Shown: positions 9,938 through 17,943 of the stretch, piece by piece
How positions within the stretch are numbered: the stretch's first letter is position 1
How the letters are laid out: each line of letters opens with the position of its first letter
NCBI GenBank assembly: GCA_900470445.1
Contig: UCAU01000028.1
Span: forward strand, 157,937 to 221,936
Origin: Hyphomicrobiales bacterium
GTDB taxonomy: Bacteria > Pseudomonadota > Alphaproteobacteria > Rhizobiales > Devosiaceae
Length of the DNA: 64,000 bases
Direction: 5' to 3'
Program-made: the position numbers and the translations under genes
The notes under the pieces: model-generated
What the model was told of the DNA's origin: nothing
The model's database searches: none
The model's input: the letters and a program-made list of their open reading frames with translations, nothing else

Positions 9938-10753
9938 TCATTGCCAGCCGCGAGATTCCAGCGTCGACTTCAAAACCAGCGTCACCACGGCAATCAGCGC
10001 CAGCGTGGATGACGCCGCAAAGGCGCCAGTGACATTGAAATCGTTGAACAACTGGCTGATCTGCAAGGGCAGGGTATTGGTCTGGCCGCGGATGGAGCCA
10101 GAGACGACCGAGACGGCGCCGAATTCGCCCATCACCCGCGCATTGGTGAGCACCGCGCCATAGAGAATAGCCCAGCGGATATTGGGCAGGGTGACGAAGC
10201 GGAACATCTGCCAGCCATTGGCGCCCAGCGAGAGAGCGGCTTCCTCGTCCTCGGTGCCTTGCTGCTGCATGAGTGGGATGAGCTCGCGGGCGACGAAGGG
10301 GGCCGTGACGAAAAGGCTGACCAGCACGATCGCCGCAACGGTGAACATGAGCTGGACGCCCATGCCCTGCAGTACCGGCCCGAGCAGGCCCTGGCCGCCA
10401 TAGAGGAACAGATAGACCACGCCGGCCACGATGGGGCTGACCGAAGCGGGCAGCTCGACAATGGTGATGATCAGCTGCCGCCCGCGAAAGCGGAAGCGGG
10501 TGACCAGCCAGGCCACGCAGATGCCGATCACGATATTGATCGGCACGACAATGATTGCCGTCAGCACGGTGAGACCGATGGCGTGCAGGGTGGTGCGCTC
10601 GAGGATATTGGCAAAATAGACCCCAATGCCTTCGCGCAGCGCGTAGGCGAAGATCAGCGCAACCGGCACCACCAGGATCAGCGCCGAGAGCACGATTGCA
10701 AGGCCGATCAGGGTAATTTCGGCAGGGGAGCGGGTGTGGACGCGCACTGTCAT
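9938..10753 (-). CDS. cysW: Sulfate/thiosulfate ABC transporter permease CysW
   Basis: A 271-aa inner-membrane permease with six predicted TM segments and the cytoplasmic EAA loop EEAALSLGANGWQMF that contacts the ATPase. It contains the CysW-type VPINIVIGICVAWLVTRF and GQTNTLPLQISQLF near the C-terminus. Start ATG 10753 has GGAGC nine bases upstream. A GTG at 10759 would give a 4-nt GTGA overlap with the cysT stop but lies too near the same GGAG. It forms the channel with CysT. No cysA follows. Confidence 0.92.
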   Translation of the reverse strand: MTVRVHTRSPAEITLIGLAIVLSALILVVPVALIFAYALREGIGVYFANILERTTLHAIGLTVLTAIIVVPINIVIGICVAWLVTRFRFRGRQLIITIVELPASVSPIVAGVVYLFLYGGQGLLGPVLQGMGVQLMFTVAAIVLVSLFVTAPFVARELIPLMQQQGTEDEEAALSLGANGWQMFRFVTLPNIRWAILYGAVLTNARVMGEFGAVSVVSGSIRGQTNTLPLQISQLFNDFNVTGAFAASSTLALIAVVTLVLKSTLESRGWQ

Positions 10754-10755
10754 GG

Positions 10756-11592
10756 TCACGTGCTCCGATCCGCATAACGCACCTGCCAGGATTGCAGCGC
10801 ATTGGTGGCGAGCAGCGTGAGGAAAGCAGCGAGGAGAAGGACGAAGGCCAAGGCGGCGGCGCCTTCATAATTGAATTCGTCGAGCCGGATGAAGATCAGC
10901 AGGGAAACGATTTCGGTGAAGCCGGGCAGGTTGCCGGCGATGAAAACAACGGCGCCGAATTCGCCCAGCGACCGGGCGAAGGAGAGCACGCAACCGGTCA
11001 TGAAGGCGGGCAGGATGGTGGGCCAGATGACGCGGGCAAAGACTTGCCAGCCGGTAGCGCCCAGTGTCCTGGCGGCTTCCTCATAGCCCGCTTCTACATC
11101 TTCGAGCACCGGCTGGACGGTGCGAACCACGAAGGGAATGGAGGTGAAGCTCATGGCCACGATGATGCCGAGTTGGGTGTAATTGACCTTGAACCCATTG
11201 GGTTCGAGGAATTGGCCATACCAGCCGGTTTGCGCGAACAGCGTCACGAGCACCAGCCCGGCAACGGCGGTGGGCAGGGCGAAGGGCAGGTCGACCAGGG
11301 CGTCGAGCAGGCGCTTGCCGGGGAAAGTGTAGCGGGTGAGCACCCAGGCGAGCAACAGGCCGAAAAAGCCATTGAAAACAGTGGCAGCAAGCGCGGAACT
11401 GAAAGTAATGCGATAGGCGGCCAGCGAGCGGTTGGAGGCGACGATGCGCCAGAATTCGGGCCACCCCATACCGCCCACCTTGAGCAGCATGGCCAGCAGC
11501 GGCAGCACGATGATGATGGTGAGATAGAGCATGGAGACGCCCAGCGTCAGCCCGAAACCGGGCAGGAGGTGCTTGCTGCGTCGCGATGCCAT
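10756..11592 (-). CDS. cysT: Sulfate/thiosulfate ABC transporter permease CysT (CysU)
   Basis: A 278-aa permease with N-terminal LLPGFGLTLGVSMLYLTIIIVLP, the EAA loop EEAARTLGATGWQVF and the typical SLGEFGAVVFIAGN segment. ATG 11592 is preceded by AAGGAAG; extending to 11637 would add 15 unlikely residues. It follows the binding-protein gene by 66 nt and overlaps cysW, forming one minus-strand operon sbp-cysT-cysW. Confidence 0.93.
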   Translation of the reverse strand: MASRRSKHLLPGFGLTLGVSMLYLTIIIVLPLLAMLLKVGGMGWPEFWRIVASNRSLAAYRITFSSALAATVFNGFFGLLLAWVLTRYTFPGKRLLDALVDLPFALPTAVAGLVLVTLFAQTGWYGQFLEPNGFKVNYTQLGIIVAMSFTSIPFVVRTVQPVLEDVEAGYEEAARTLGATGWQVFARVIWPTILPAFMTGCVLSFARSLGEFGAVVFIAGNLPGFTEIVSLLIFIRLDEFNYEGAAALAFVLLLAAFLTLLATNALQSWQVRYADRST

Positions 11593-11658
11593 GATCTTCC
11601 TTACGCAAAAAGCGGCGTGACCGGGGCCACGCCGCAAAACCTTGATGCTTATTGGGCC

Positions 11659-12642
11659 TTACTGGTTGAGGAAGACCTTATCGAGCAGGCCACCATCGGC
11701 GAAATGCTCCTCGGAAACCTTTTCCCAGCCGCCAAAAGCGTCTTCGACAGTGACGAGGCGAATGGCGGGGAAGTCGGCGGCGTGGGCGGCAGCGACTGTT
11801 TCGTCATGGACGCGGTGGAAATTGGCGGCGGCGACTTCCTGGCCTTCGGGGGTGAACAGGAAATCGAGATACGCCTTGGCGAGGTCGCGGCTGCCACGGG
11901 CATCGACCACCTTGTCGACAATGGCGACGGGGAATTCGGAGAGGAAGCTGACCGAGGGGATCACCGCATCATATTTGTCGGCGCCAAGCTGCTTGCGCAC
12001 GCCGAGCACTTCGGCCTCGAAGGTCACCAGCACGTCGCCCAGCTGACGCTCGGTGAAGGCGGTGGTGGCGGCGCGGCCGCCGGTTTCGAACACCGGAACA
12101 TTGCTGAACAGCTTGGTGAGGAAGGCCTCGATCTGGGCTTCGTCGCCCTTATATTCCTCAGTCGCCCAGGCGCGGGCGGCGAGATAAGTGTAGCGGCCAT
12201 TGCCGGAGGTCTTGGGATTGGGGAAGATCACCTGCACGCCATCGGCAGCCAGATCGCCCCAGTCCTTGATCCCCTTGGGATTGCCGGCGCGCACCAGGAA
12301 AGCCGGGAAGGAATAGAAGGGCGCCGCATTATTGGGGAACTGCGTCGCCCAATCAGCCGCCACGAAGCCGCCATCCACCAGTTTTTGAATATCGGTCACC
12401 TGATTGAAGGTGACAACATCAGCGGCAAGACCTTCGAGCACGGCGCGGGCCTGGGCGGAGGAGCCGGCATGGGACTGGTTGACGGTGACCGTGGCGCCCG
12501 TAGCCGCATAGGCGGCGTTTTCGGCCTCGAACAGTTCGCGCGCAATATCATAGGACGCGTTGAGAATGTCGGTGGGCTGGGCGAAGGTCGGGGTCGCGCC
12601 GAGGGCCAGGACGGCCACGGCGGTGGCGAGAAACTTGTTCAT
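11659..12642 (-). CDS. sbp: Periplasmic sulfate-binding protein
   Basis: A 327-aa protein with a signal peptide (MNKFLATAVAVLALGATPTFA). The mature protein starts QPTDILNASYDIARELFE, the hallmark of Sbp/CysP. It also has NQSHAGSSAQARAVLEGL and the ligand-contact stretch NPKTSGNGRYTYLAARAW. It captures sulfate or thiosulfate for CysTW. The start at 12642 is chosen because the signal peptide begins there. It is the first gene of the operon; its promoter should lie in 12643-12750. Confidence 0.94.
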   Translation of the reverse strand: MNKFLATAVAVLALGATPTFAQPTDILNASYDIARELFEAENAAYAATGATVTVNQSHAGSSAQARAVLEGLAADVVTFNQVTDIQKLVDGGFVAADWATQFPNNAAPFYSFPAFLVRAGNPKGIKDWGDLAADGVQVIFPNPKTSGNGRYTYLAARAWATEEYKGDEAQIEAFLTKLFSNVPVFETGGRAATTAFTERQLGDVLVTFEAEVLGVRKQLGADKYDAVIPSVSFLSEFPVAIVDKVVDARGSRDLAKAYLDFLFTPEGQEVAAANFHRVHDETVAAAHAADFPAIRLVTVEDAFGGWEKVSEEHFADGGLLDKVFLNQ

Positions 12643-12810
12643 GTGACGCTGAAGCTCCAAAGGCGCGTGTGCATTGGCAGTTTGATGCAATGGCAGCGAT
12701 CACGGCGTCAAAGGCTAAAGTCTTGGTTTGGATGAGTAATTTATAGCGCTGTGCTGTGGGGCAAAGACGTTGCGCGGCGGCGGGGCGTGGAGGGATAACG
12801 TTCCGGTGCA

Positions 12811-12914
12811 TTCCCAGCAGACCTCATCCTGAGCTTGTGGAAGGACGAGGTCGTGGCACGCAGGCGTGGGTGTACCCCGACCTCGTGGTTCGACAGGCTC
12901 ACCATGAGGTCTCA
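12811..12914. repeat. ~100-bp imperfect palindromic repeat, copy 1
   Basis: The element begins TTCCCAGCAGACCTCATCCT and ends in ATGAGGTCTCAC. Its two halves are near-perfect inverted copies of a 33-nt core (ACCTCAT..GAGC.TGT.GAA..ACGAGGTCG), so it can form a long hairpin. The same element in the same orientation recurs at 13761-13861, flanking the arsR/SRPBCC pair. Other than this repeat and promoter sequences, the 12643-12964 interval shows nothing recognisable. Confidence 0.85.
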
Positions 12915-12917
12915 CAG

Positions 12918-12960
12918 GATACTTAGCTCTTGCGCTAAGTTTTTAGACTGTGATACTTAG
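12918..12960 (+). promoter_or_regulatory. Candidate ArsR operator and promoter of a leaderless transcript
   Basis: ACTTAG and CTAAGT form an inverted repeat with 8-nt spacing (12921-12940), and GATACTTAG occurs twice (near 12918 and 12952). TTGCGC (12930-12935) with GATACT (12952-12957) at 16-nt spacing would start RNA at about 12964, the base before the arsR ATG. No Shine-Dalgarno precedes that ATG. Autoregulation by the ArsR product is inferred from position. Confidence 0.4.
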
Positions 12961-12964
12961 CCTT

Positions 12965-13300
12965 ATGGAAAGCTATCAGCAACTCGACGGGATTTTTCAG
13001 GCATTGGCCGATCCGACGCGGCGGGCGGTGCTCAGCCGGTTGGGGCAGGGGCCGGCCAGTATCAGCGATTTGGCGCGGCCCTTCGACATGGCGCTGCCCT
13101 CCTTCATGAAGCACATCCGGTTTCTGGAGGGGAGCGGGCTGATCCAGACCCGCAAGAGCGGCCGGGTGCGGACATGTGCCATCGACAAGCGGCAGTTTGC
13201 GGCGGTGGAGGCCTGGTTGGCCGATCAGCGGGCGCTGTGGGAAGGCCGTGCCGACCGGCTGGAGCAATTTGTCATTGAGGAACAGGACAAGGCAAAATGA
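12965..13300 (+). CDS. ArsR-family winged-helix transcriptional regulator
   Basis: A 111-aa protein from ATG 12965 (an in-frame GTG at 12950 is less likely). It shows FQALADPTRRAVLSRL, then a helix-turn-helix with ISDLARPFDMALPSFMKHI and a wing (GLIQTRKSGRVRTC). There is no metal-binding CxC motif, so it belongs to the common ArsR type paired with SRPBCC proteins rather than to metal sensors. It overlaps the next gene by ATGA. The pair lies between two copies of a palindromic repeat. Confidence 0.9.
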   Translation: MESYQQLDGIFQALADPTRRAVLSRLGQGPASISDLARPFDMALPSFMKHIRFLEGSGLIQTRKSGRVRTCAIDKRQFAAVEAWLADQRALWEGRADRLEQFVIEEQDKAK

Positions 13301-13770
13301 GCAAGAAGAACCCCGAACTCGACCTGACGATTACGCGGGTGATCAAGGCGCCGCGCGCCGCCGTGTGGCGGGCATGGACCGACCCGGCGCGGTTTGAAAA
13401 ATGGTGGGTGCCCGAGCCGGCTTTGTGCAAGGTGGTGGCGATGGACCTGCGCCCAGGTGGGGCCTTCACTACGCAGATCAGCGAAGATGGCGCCGCGTTT
13501 GGCGCTCACATTAATGGATGTTTTCTGGCGGTGGATGAGGGCGAGCGGATCGTGTTCACCAATGCGTTGGTGGATGGCTGGCGGCCGGCGGCGCAGCCCT
13601 TCATGACCGCGATCATCACCCTGGCCGATCATCCCGAGGGCACGGAATATATGTCCTACGTGATGCACAAGGACCGGGCCGATCGGGACATGCATGCCGA
13701 GATGGGGTTTTATGACGGCTGGGGCACCGTGATGGGGCAGCTGGCGAAATTGGTGGAAGCTTCCCAGTAG
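13297..13770 (+). CDS. SRPBCC/AHSA1-domain protein partnered with ArsR
   Basis: A 157-aa START-like (Aha1-C type) protein: ITRVIKAPRAAVWRAWTDP at the N-terminus, WWVPEP, then strands with MDLRPGGAF and HINGCFL, and a C-terminal helix MGFYDGWGTVMGQLAKLVE. The fold binds hydrophobic ligands; the function of these ArsR-linked members is unknown. The final codons TCC CAG TAG lie inside the second repeat copy, so the repeat supplies the stop codon. Confidence 0.88.
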   Translation: MSKKNPELDLTITRVIKAPRAAVWRAWTDPARFEKWWVPEPALCKVVAMDLRPGGAFTTQISEDGAAFGAHINGCFLAVDEGERIVFTNALVDGWRPAAQPFMTAIITLADHPEGTEYMSYVMHKDRADRDMHAEMGFYDGWGTVMGQLAKLVEASQ

Positions 13771-13861
13771 ACCTCATCCTGAGCTTGTCGAAGGACGAGG
13801 TCGTGGCATCTAAGCCTCCACTCGCGCGACCTCGTGGTTCGACGGGCTCAATGAGGTCTCA
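13761..13861. repeat. ~100-bp imperfect palindromic repeat, copy 2
   Basis: The same element and orientation as 12811-12914: it begins TTCCCAGTAGACCTCATCCT, has inner arms ending ACGAGGTCG, and ends ATGAGGTCTCA. It overlaps the last three codons of the preceding gene. The loop between the arms differs between the copies, as expected for a dispersed REP-like family. Confidence 0.85.
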
Positions 13862-13890
13862 TTCCGCTCCGATGCTTCCCCCAACGTGGT

Positions 13891-13966
13891 GTCATTCCCG
13901 CGAAAGCGGGAACCTCTGTTTACTTCACCATCCCGGAACGGAGGTTCCTGCTTTCGCGGGAATGAC
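13891..13966. repeat. 26-bp near-perfect inverted repeat (dispersed palindrome)
   Basis: The left arm 13891-13916 and right arm 13941-13966 (GTCATTCCCGCGAAAGC and its complement) match at 25 of 26 positions around a 24-nt loop. The sequence resembles dispersed intergenic palindromes found in many proteobacteria. It differs from the 12811/13761 family. Confidence 0.8.
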
Positions 13967-14000
13967 ACTGTGGGGTGGGCGTCACAGTGGCGGCGGATAG

Positions 14001-14036
14001 AAATAGAAAAAGGCCGCTCCTGACTGGAGCGGCCTT
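14001..14036 (-). terminator. Rho-independent terminator of rimO
   Basis: AAGGCCGCTCC (14010-14020) pairs with GGAGCGGCCTT (14026-14036), loop TGACT. Read on the minus strand it is followed by TTTTTCTATTTCT. It lies 35 nt beyond the rimO stop. Confidence 0.85.
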
Positions 14037-14071
14037 CTGTATTCGAATCCAAAACCCAGCGTAACTCGCTG

Positions 14072-15403
14072 CTAGTTCAGCACTTTCGCCGGCTCAGCGA
14101 ACAGATCGTATTCGTCGCTACCGGTAACTGTCACCGAGACCATGTCACCCACCTTGATGCCGTCGGCCTTGGCCACGATGACCTGGCCGTCAATGTCGGG
14201 CGCGTCCCACTTGGAGCGGGCAATGACGCGGTTATTGTCGGGATCGACGTCGTCGACCAGCACGTCGATGGTGCGGCCGACCTTTTTGGCGAGCTGACCG
14301 GCGGAGACATTCTGCGCCACTTCCATCAGCCGTTCCCAGCGATCCTGCGCCACGTCGTCCGGCACGATGCCGTCGAGTTCGTTGGCGGGAGCGCCTGTCA
14401 CGGGCTCGTATTTGAAGCAGCCGGCACGATCGATCTCGGCTTCCTCGATGAAGTCGAGCATCATCTCGAAATCGTCCTCTGTCTCGCCGGGGAAGCCGAC
14501 GATAAAGTTGGAACGCACAGTCAGATCAGGGACTTGGCGCTTCCAGTCGAGAATGCGATTCAACGTCTTTTCCTGATGCGCCGGGCGCCGCATGGCCTTG
14601 AGGACCTTGGGGGAGGCGTGCTGGAAGGGAATGTCCAGATAGGGCAGCACCAGGCCTTCGGCCATCAGTTCCATCACCGCGTCAACATGCGGATAGGGAT
14701 ACACATAGTGCAGGCGCACCCAGGCGCCGAGCTGGCCGAGTTCCTTGGCCAGGTCGTAGAACTTGGCCTTGACCGGGCGGCCGCGATAATTGCTCTCGGC
14801 GTATTTGATATCAACGCCATAGGCGCTGGTGTCCTGCGAGATGACCAGCAGTTCCTTGACGCCGCCGCGGATCAGGCCTTCGGCCTCACCCAGAATGCCG
14901 GCGGCGGGGCGGGAGGCCAGGTCGCCACGGATCTGGGGGATGATGCAGAAGGAGCAGCGATTGTTGCAGCCTTCGGAAATCTTCAGATACGCGTAGTGGC
15001 GCGGCGTGAGCTTGAGGCCCTGCTCGGGAACAAGGTCGATGAACTTGTTCGGCACCGGCGGCAGATGCTCGTGCACCGCATTGACGACGTTTTCGTATTG
15101 GTGCGGGCCCGAAATGGCGAGCACCGACGGATGGGTCTTGCGGATCAGCTCTTCTTCGACGCCGAGACACCCGGTGACGATGACGCGGCCGTTTTCGTTG
15201 AGGGCTTCCCCGATGGCTTCGAGCGATTCCTGCTTGGCGGAATCAAGGAAGCCGCAGGTATTGACCAGCACGATATCGGCGCCGGCATAGTCGCGCGAAA
15301 ACGAATAGCCCTGCGAGCGCAGGGTGGACATGATGCGCTCGCTATCGACGAGGGCTTTGGGGCAGCCGAGGCTGACGAGGCCAATTTTTGGCGCTTGGCT
15401 CAT
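14072..15403 (-). CDS. rimO: Ribosomal protein S12 methylthiotransferase RimO
   Basis: A 443-aa radical-SAM enzyme that methylthiolates the conserved Asp of S12. The N-terminal MTTase domain carries its cluster cysteines at C14 ([12 protein letters not shown]), C50 (VNTCGF) and C79 (VTGCLG). The radical SAM cluster is C146/C150/C153 in [12 protein letters not shown]-terminal TRAM domain ends near [14 protein letters not shown]. The [12 protein letters not shown] signature separates RimO from MiaB. ATG 15403 gives the family start [14 protein letters not shown]; the frame upstream is not protein-like. Confidence 0.95.
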   Translation of the reverse strand: MSQAPKIGLVSLGCPKALVDSERIMSTLRSQGYSFSRDYAGADIVLVNTCGFLDSAKQESLEAIGEALNENGRVIVTGCLGVEEELIRKTHPSVLAISGPHQYENVVNAVHEHLPPVPNKFIDLVPEQGLKLTPRHYAYLKISEGCNNRCSFCIIPQIRGDLASRPAAGILGEAEGLIRGGVKELLVISQDTSAYGVDIKYAESNYRGRPVKAKFYDLAKELGQLGAWVRLHYVYPYPHVDAVMELMAEGLVLPYLDIPFQHASPKVLKAMRRPAHQEKTLNRILDWKRQVPDLTVRSNFIVGFPGETEDDFEMMLDFIEEAEIDRAGCFKYEPVTGAPANELDGIVPDDVAQDRWERLMEVAQNVSAGQLAKKVGRTIDVLVDDVDPDNNRVIARSKWDAPDIDGQVIVAKADGIKVGDMVSVTVTGSDEYDLFAEPAKVLN

Positions 15404-15667
15404 GTGAGCAGGATTTCCAATGCGTGGATTTGTTGGGCGCGTCATATAGAAAGTTTGACGGTTACGCAATGTGACTGTCCCTCGCCACGCGCGGGGCTGA
15501 CCTGCCAGGCGTGGCGAACACGGCATCTTGAACACGCGAAAAGGTGAACAGTGCGTCCGGCATTGTTCGGGTTTGCGCTTGCAAGCGGTTGAGTTAGTGG
15601 AGAATTTGCCTAAGCGTCACCGGGATTCGTTCCCTGCGCAGCACTCAACGCTCACAAGGATCACTGA

Positions 15668-16045
15668 ATGTTCGATCGTCTCTCCGCCTACGCGCCGCAG
15701 GCCCTCGCCGTGCTGCGCATTATTGCCGCCCTGTTGTTTATCGCCCATGGCACGCAGAAGTTGCTGGGTTTCCCCGCGACCGACATGAGCCCGCCCGCTT
15801 TCTCGATCTTCTGGTTTGCCGCCATCATCGAAATCGTGACCGGCGTGCTGATCGCCATCGGCTTCTTCACCCGTCCGGCCGCCTTCATCGCTTCGGGCAC
15901 CATGGCCTTTGCCTATTTCATCGTGCATGCGCCGATGAACTTCTTCCCCGTCAACAATGGCGGCGATGCAGCAATCCTGTTCTGCTTCGTGTTCCTCTAT
16001 CTGGTCTTTGCCGGTCCGGGCGCCTGGAGCGTCAACAAGCAGTAA
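15668..16045 (+). CDS. DoxX family membrane protein
   Basis: A 125-aa protein with four hydrophobic segments: ALAVLRIIAALLFIAHGTQKL, IFWFAAIIEIVTGVLIAIGFF, AAFIASGTMAFAYFIVHAP and AAILFCFVFLYLVFAG. FIAHGTQKLLG and a GG(D/N)AA motif before the last TM are typical of DoxX/SURF4-like proteins. Its role in this organism is unknown. It is transcribed away from rimO and ends at a strong bidirectional terminator. Confidence 0.9.
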   Translation: MFDRLSAYAPQALAVLRIIAALLFIAHGTQKLLGFPATDMSPPAFSIFWFAAIIEIVTGVLIAIGFFTRPAAFIASGTMAFAYFIVHAPMNFFPVNNGGDAAILFCFVFLYLVFAGPGAWSVNKQ

Positions 16046-16061
16046 GCTTGCGACCGTAATG

Positions 16062-16097
16062 AAAACCCGCCGGGACATGGGTCCCGGCGGGTTTTTT
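16062..16097 (+). terminator. Strong bidirectional terminator between doxX-like and DUF4282 genes
   Basis: A 15-bp perfect stem (AAAACCCGCCGGGAC 16062-16076 with GTCCCGGCGGGTTTT 16081-16095) has a 4-nt loop and T runs on both strands. It serves the convergent genes at 15668-16045 (+) and 16116-16655 (-). Confidence 0.95.
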
Positions 16098-16115
16098 GTG
16101 CTTTGGATTCCGCTT

Positions 16116-16655
16116 CTAGCTGGCGTCTTTGGGCGGCGGGGTGCGCTTGGCGGTGCGGCGGGGCTTGAACACTTCGCCCGAACTGGTGGCCGGCGCGCGA
16201 GGCGCGTCGGGCGATGGCTGCGCGGGCGGCACATAGGGGGCCGGGTCGGTGGCCGGGGTGATATATTCGTCGGCCTCGGCATAGTCGGCGTCTTCGCCTT
16301 CCTCGGCCAGGTCGCGGATGGCGTCGCGCACCTCATCGAGCAGTGAGGCCGAATAACGCGAGCGGTTGACAGTTTCGCCACTCGCCTCATTGGTCTTGAA
16401 CCACACCAGCAGCGCCTCGCAGGCAATGCGCAGGCTGACCAGCGCGAGCAGGCCGAACACGGCGATCTCAAGCAGGCCCCACAGGCCATTGCCGAAGCCG
16501 AACCCGAAGCTCCAGAACAGATGGCTGACCGCCCAGAGCAGGATGCCGGCCAATCCCAAGGCGTAGAGAATCGGCACCAGCTTTGGCGACAGAATGGCGT
16601 CGAGCCGGAACAGGGTTTGGCGCGTAAACAGGCGCTTCAGATCATCCAGGGTCAT
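16116..16655 (-). CDS. DUF4282-type membrane protein
   Basis: A 179-aa protein. The N-terminal DLKRLFTRQTLFRLDAILSPKLVPILYALG is the DUF4282 pattern. Two TM segments follow (about 28-48 and 53-80), then a cytoplasmic acidic helix (LLDEVRDAIRDLAEEGED) and a proline-rich, basic tail ending RRTAKRTPPPKDAS. Function is unknown. GGAGCC lies upstream of ATG 16655. It is read as a single gene with the shared bidirectional terminator. Confidence 0.75.
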   Translation of the reverse strand: MTLDDLKRLFTRQTLFRLDAILSPKLVPILYALGLAGILLWAVSHLFWSFGFGFGNGLWGLLEIAVFGLLALVSLRIACEALLVWFKTNEASGETVNRSRYSASLLDEVRDAIRDLAEEGEDADYAEADEYITPATDPAPYVPPAQPSPDAPRAPATSSGEVFKPRRTAKRTPPPKDAS

Positions 16656-16705
16656 TTCAGGCTCCTTCCGAGGCTCGATTCGAGCTTAACCGCAACTTGG
16701 GCAAG

Positions 16706-17452
16706 TCAGCTAGCCGAAACAAGGCTTTCCGTTGCCGAACTCATTGTCGGCCCAAAGCGCTGTTCGAAACACCGGCGCAGCACCGAATCGACTTCGGGCA
16801 TCGAGACGAGCTGACCCAGATCCTCAAAGCTGGTCACGCCCTGGTCGGTAATGCCGCAGGGGACGATGCCGTCATAATGGGTGAGATCAGGGTCCACATT
16901 GAGCGAAATGCCGTGGAAGGTCACCCATTTGGAGACGCGCACGCCGATGGCGGCGATCTTGTCTTCCTTGCCCGCGCCCTTGTCCGGCCGATCGACCCAC
17001 ACGCCGATACGGCCGGCGCGGCGCTCGCCGGCAATATTGTGGGCGGCCAGCGTATCGATGACCCAGCCCTCGAGCCCCTGCACCAGACACCGGATATCGC
17101 GGCCGCGTTCACGCAGGTCCAGCATGATATAAGCCACGCGCTGGCCCGGACCATGATAGGTATATTGCCCGCCGCGCCCCGCATCATAGACCGGAAGACG
17201 GTCCGACAGCAGATCGCCCGGCACCGCCGAGGTGCCGGCCGTATAAAGGGCAGGGTGCTCCAGCAGCCACACGGCTTCGCCCGCCTCGCCGGCTGCAATG
17301 GCCGTAGCGCGGGCCTGCATGGCCGCAAGCGCTGCCGGGTAGGGCACGGGTTCGGACGAAATCAGCCATTCCACCGGCTTGTGGTCGGCGCGCATGAGTT
17401 TGCTGGTGCTCTCGCAACTGCCGGGAGGTGTCGTTAACGCTTCCATAACCAT
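16706..17452 (-). CDS. lipB: Octanoyl-[ACP]:protein N-octanoyltransferase LipB
   Basis: LipB transfers octanoate from acyl carrier protein to lipoyl domains, the first step of lipoate synthesis. Visible signatures are [38 protein letters not shown], the catalytic lysine region [17 protein letters not shown] and the catalytic cysteine in [13 protein letters not shown]. Starts at 17452, 17446 or the internal ATG at 17395 (229 aa) are possible; the first two lie only 2-8 bp from the divergent FliN-domain gene's first ATG, so at least one of these genes probably starts further in. Confidence 0.92.
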   Translation of the reverse strand: MVMEALTTPPGSCESTSKLMRADHKPVEWLISSEPVPYPAALAAMQARATAIAAGEAGEAVWLLEHPALYTAGTSAVPGDLLSDRLPVYDAGRGGQYTYHGPGQRVAYIMLDLRERGRDIRCLVQGLEGWVIDTLAAHNIAGERRAGRIGVWVDRPDKGAGKEDKIAAIGVRVSKWVTFHGISLNVDPDLTHYDGIVPCGITDQGVTSFEDLGQLVSMPEVDSVLRRCFEQRFGPTMSSATESLVSAS

Positions 17453-17454
17453 AA

Positions 17455-17757
17455 ATGCCTGACGATCATGAGACAGAGATTCCGCGCGCCTATCGTGCTG
17501 CGGACGAGGTTGCTGACTTATCTATGAGCACATTAGACAATATTGAAGTGGACATCACCGTCGAGCTTGGCGCAACGACCATGCCGATCCACCATTTGCT
17601 GCGCATGGGCCGTGGCGCGGTGATCGAACTGGACGCGATGGAAAATGATCCGCTCAATATCTACGCCAATAACACATTGATCGCCCATGGCGAGGTCAGC
17701 GTCGAAGAAGGCCACCTGCGGGTGCTGATATCGCAAAAGGCGATCAAGCGGGGCTAG
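17455..17757 (+). CDS. FliM/FliN C-terminal domain (flagellar switch-like) protein, orphan
   Basis: A 100-aa ORF (77 aa if ATG 17524 is used) consisting of a single SpoA/FliN domain: [45 protein letters not shown] and [17 protein letters not shown]. This is the C-ring torque-switch fold, but no other flagellar gene lies in the window and the long FliN N-terminal part is missing. No clear Shine-Dalgarno precedes 17455; GAGG lies 14 nt before 17524. The first ATG is 2 bp from the divergent lipB start. Confidence 0.8.
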   Translation: MPDDHETEIPRAYRAADEVADLSMSTLDNIEVDITVELGATTMPIHHLLRMGRGAVIELDAMENDPLNIYANNTLIAHGEVSVEEGHLRVLISQKAIKRG

Positions 17758-17815
17758 GACTTGCCGCAAGGCCAGTCCAGGACTAGCTTTGATGGCTCTT
17801 TGAGGAAATACGCAG

Positions 17816-17866
17816 ATGCTGCAATCCCATATCGTCGTCGTAGGTGAAAGGTGCATGGTCCGGTAG
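17816..17866 (+). CDS. Putative 16-aa leader peptide of the downstream exporter gene
   Basis: ATG 17816 follows GAGG (17802-17805) at a 10-nt gap and runs to TAG 17864-17866, encoding MLQSHIVVVGERCMVR. A terminator hairpin begins 25 nt after its stop, and the exporter's Shine-Dalgarno follows directly, which is the layout of antibiotic-inducible attenuators. The IVVV stretch recalls the arrest motifs IAVV (ErmAL1) and IFVI (ErmCL) of macrolide-stalled leaders. Function is inferred from layout alone; chance occurrence of a 16-codon ORF is possible. Confidence 0.45.
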   Translation: MLQSHIVVVGERCMVR

Positions 17867-17891
17867 CGGAAGCCATATCCGTTCGCCATGC

Positions 17892-17922
17892 GCCCCCGAA
17901 CACTCGTTCGGGGGCTTTTTTT
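17892..17922 (+). terminator. Intrinsic terminator / possible attenuator before the MFS exporter gene
   Basis: GCCCCCGAAC (17892-17901) pairs with GTTCGGGGGC (17906-17915) around ACTC, followed by seven Ts. The exporter's GGAGG begins 7 nt past the T run, leaving no room for a promoter in between. Either it ends the FliN-domain transcript and the exporter relies on readthrough, or it is a regulated attenuator. Confidence 0.85.
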
Positions 17923-17943
17923 GTTTTTGGAGGATGAAAACCG

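Noticed and set aside
10792..12735. 647-aa plus-strand open frame across cysT and sbp
   Set aside because: Gly/Glu/Asp-rich antisense of clearly recognised CysT and Sbp coding sequence.
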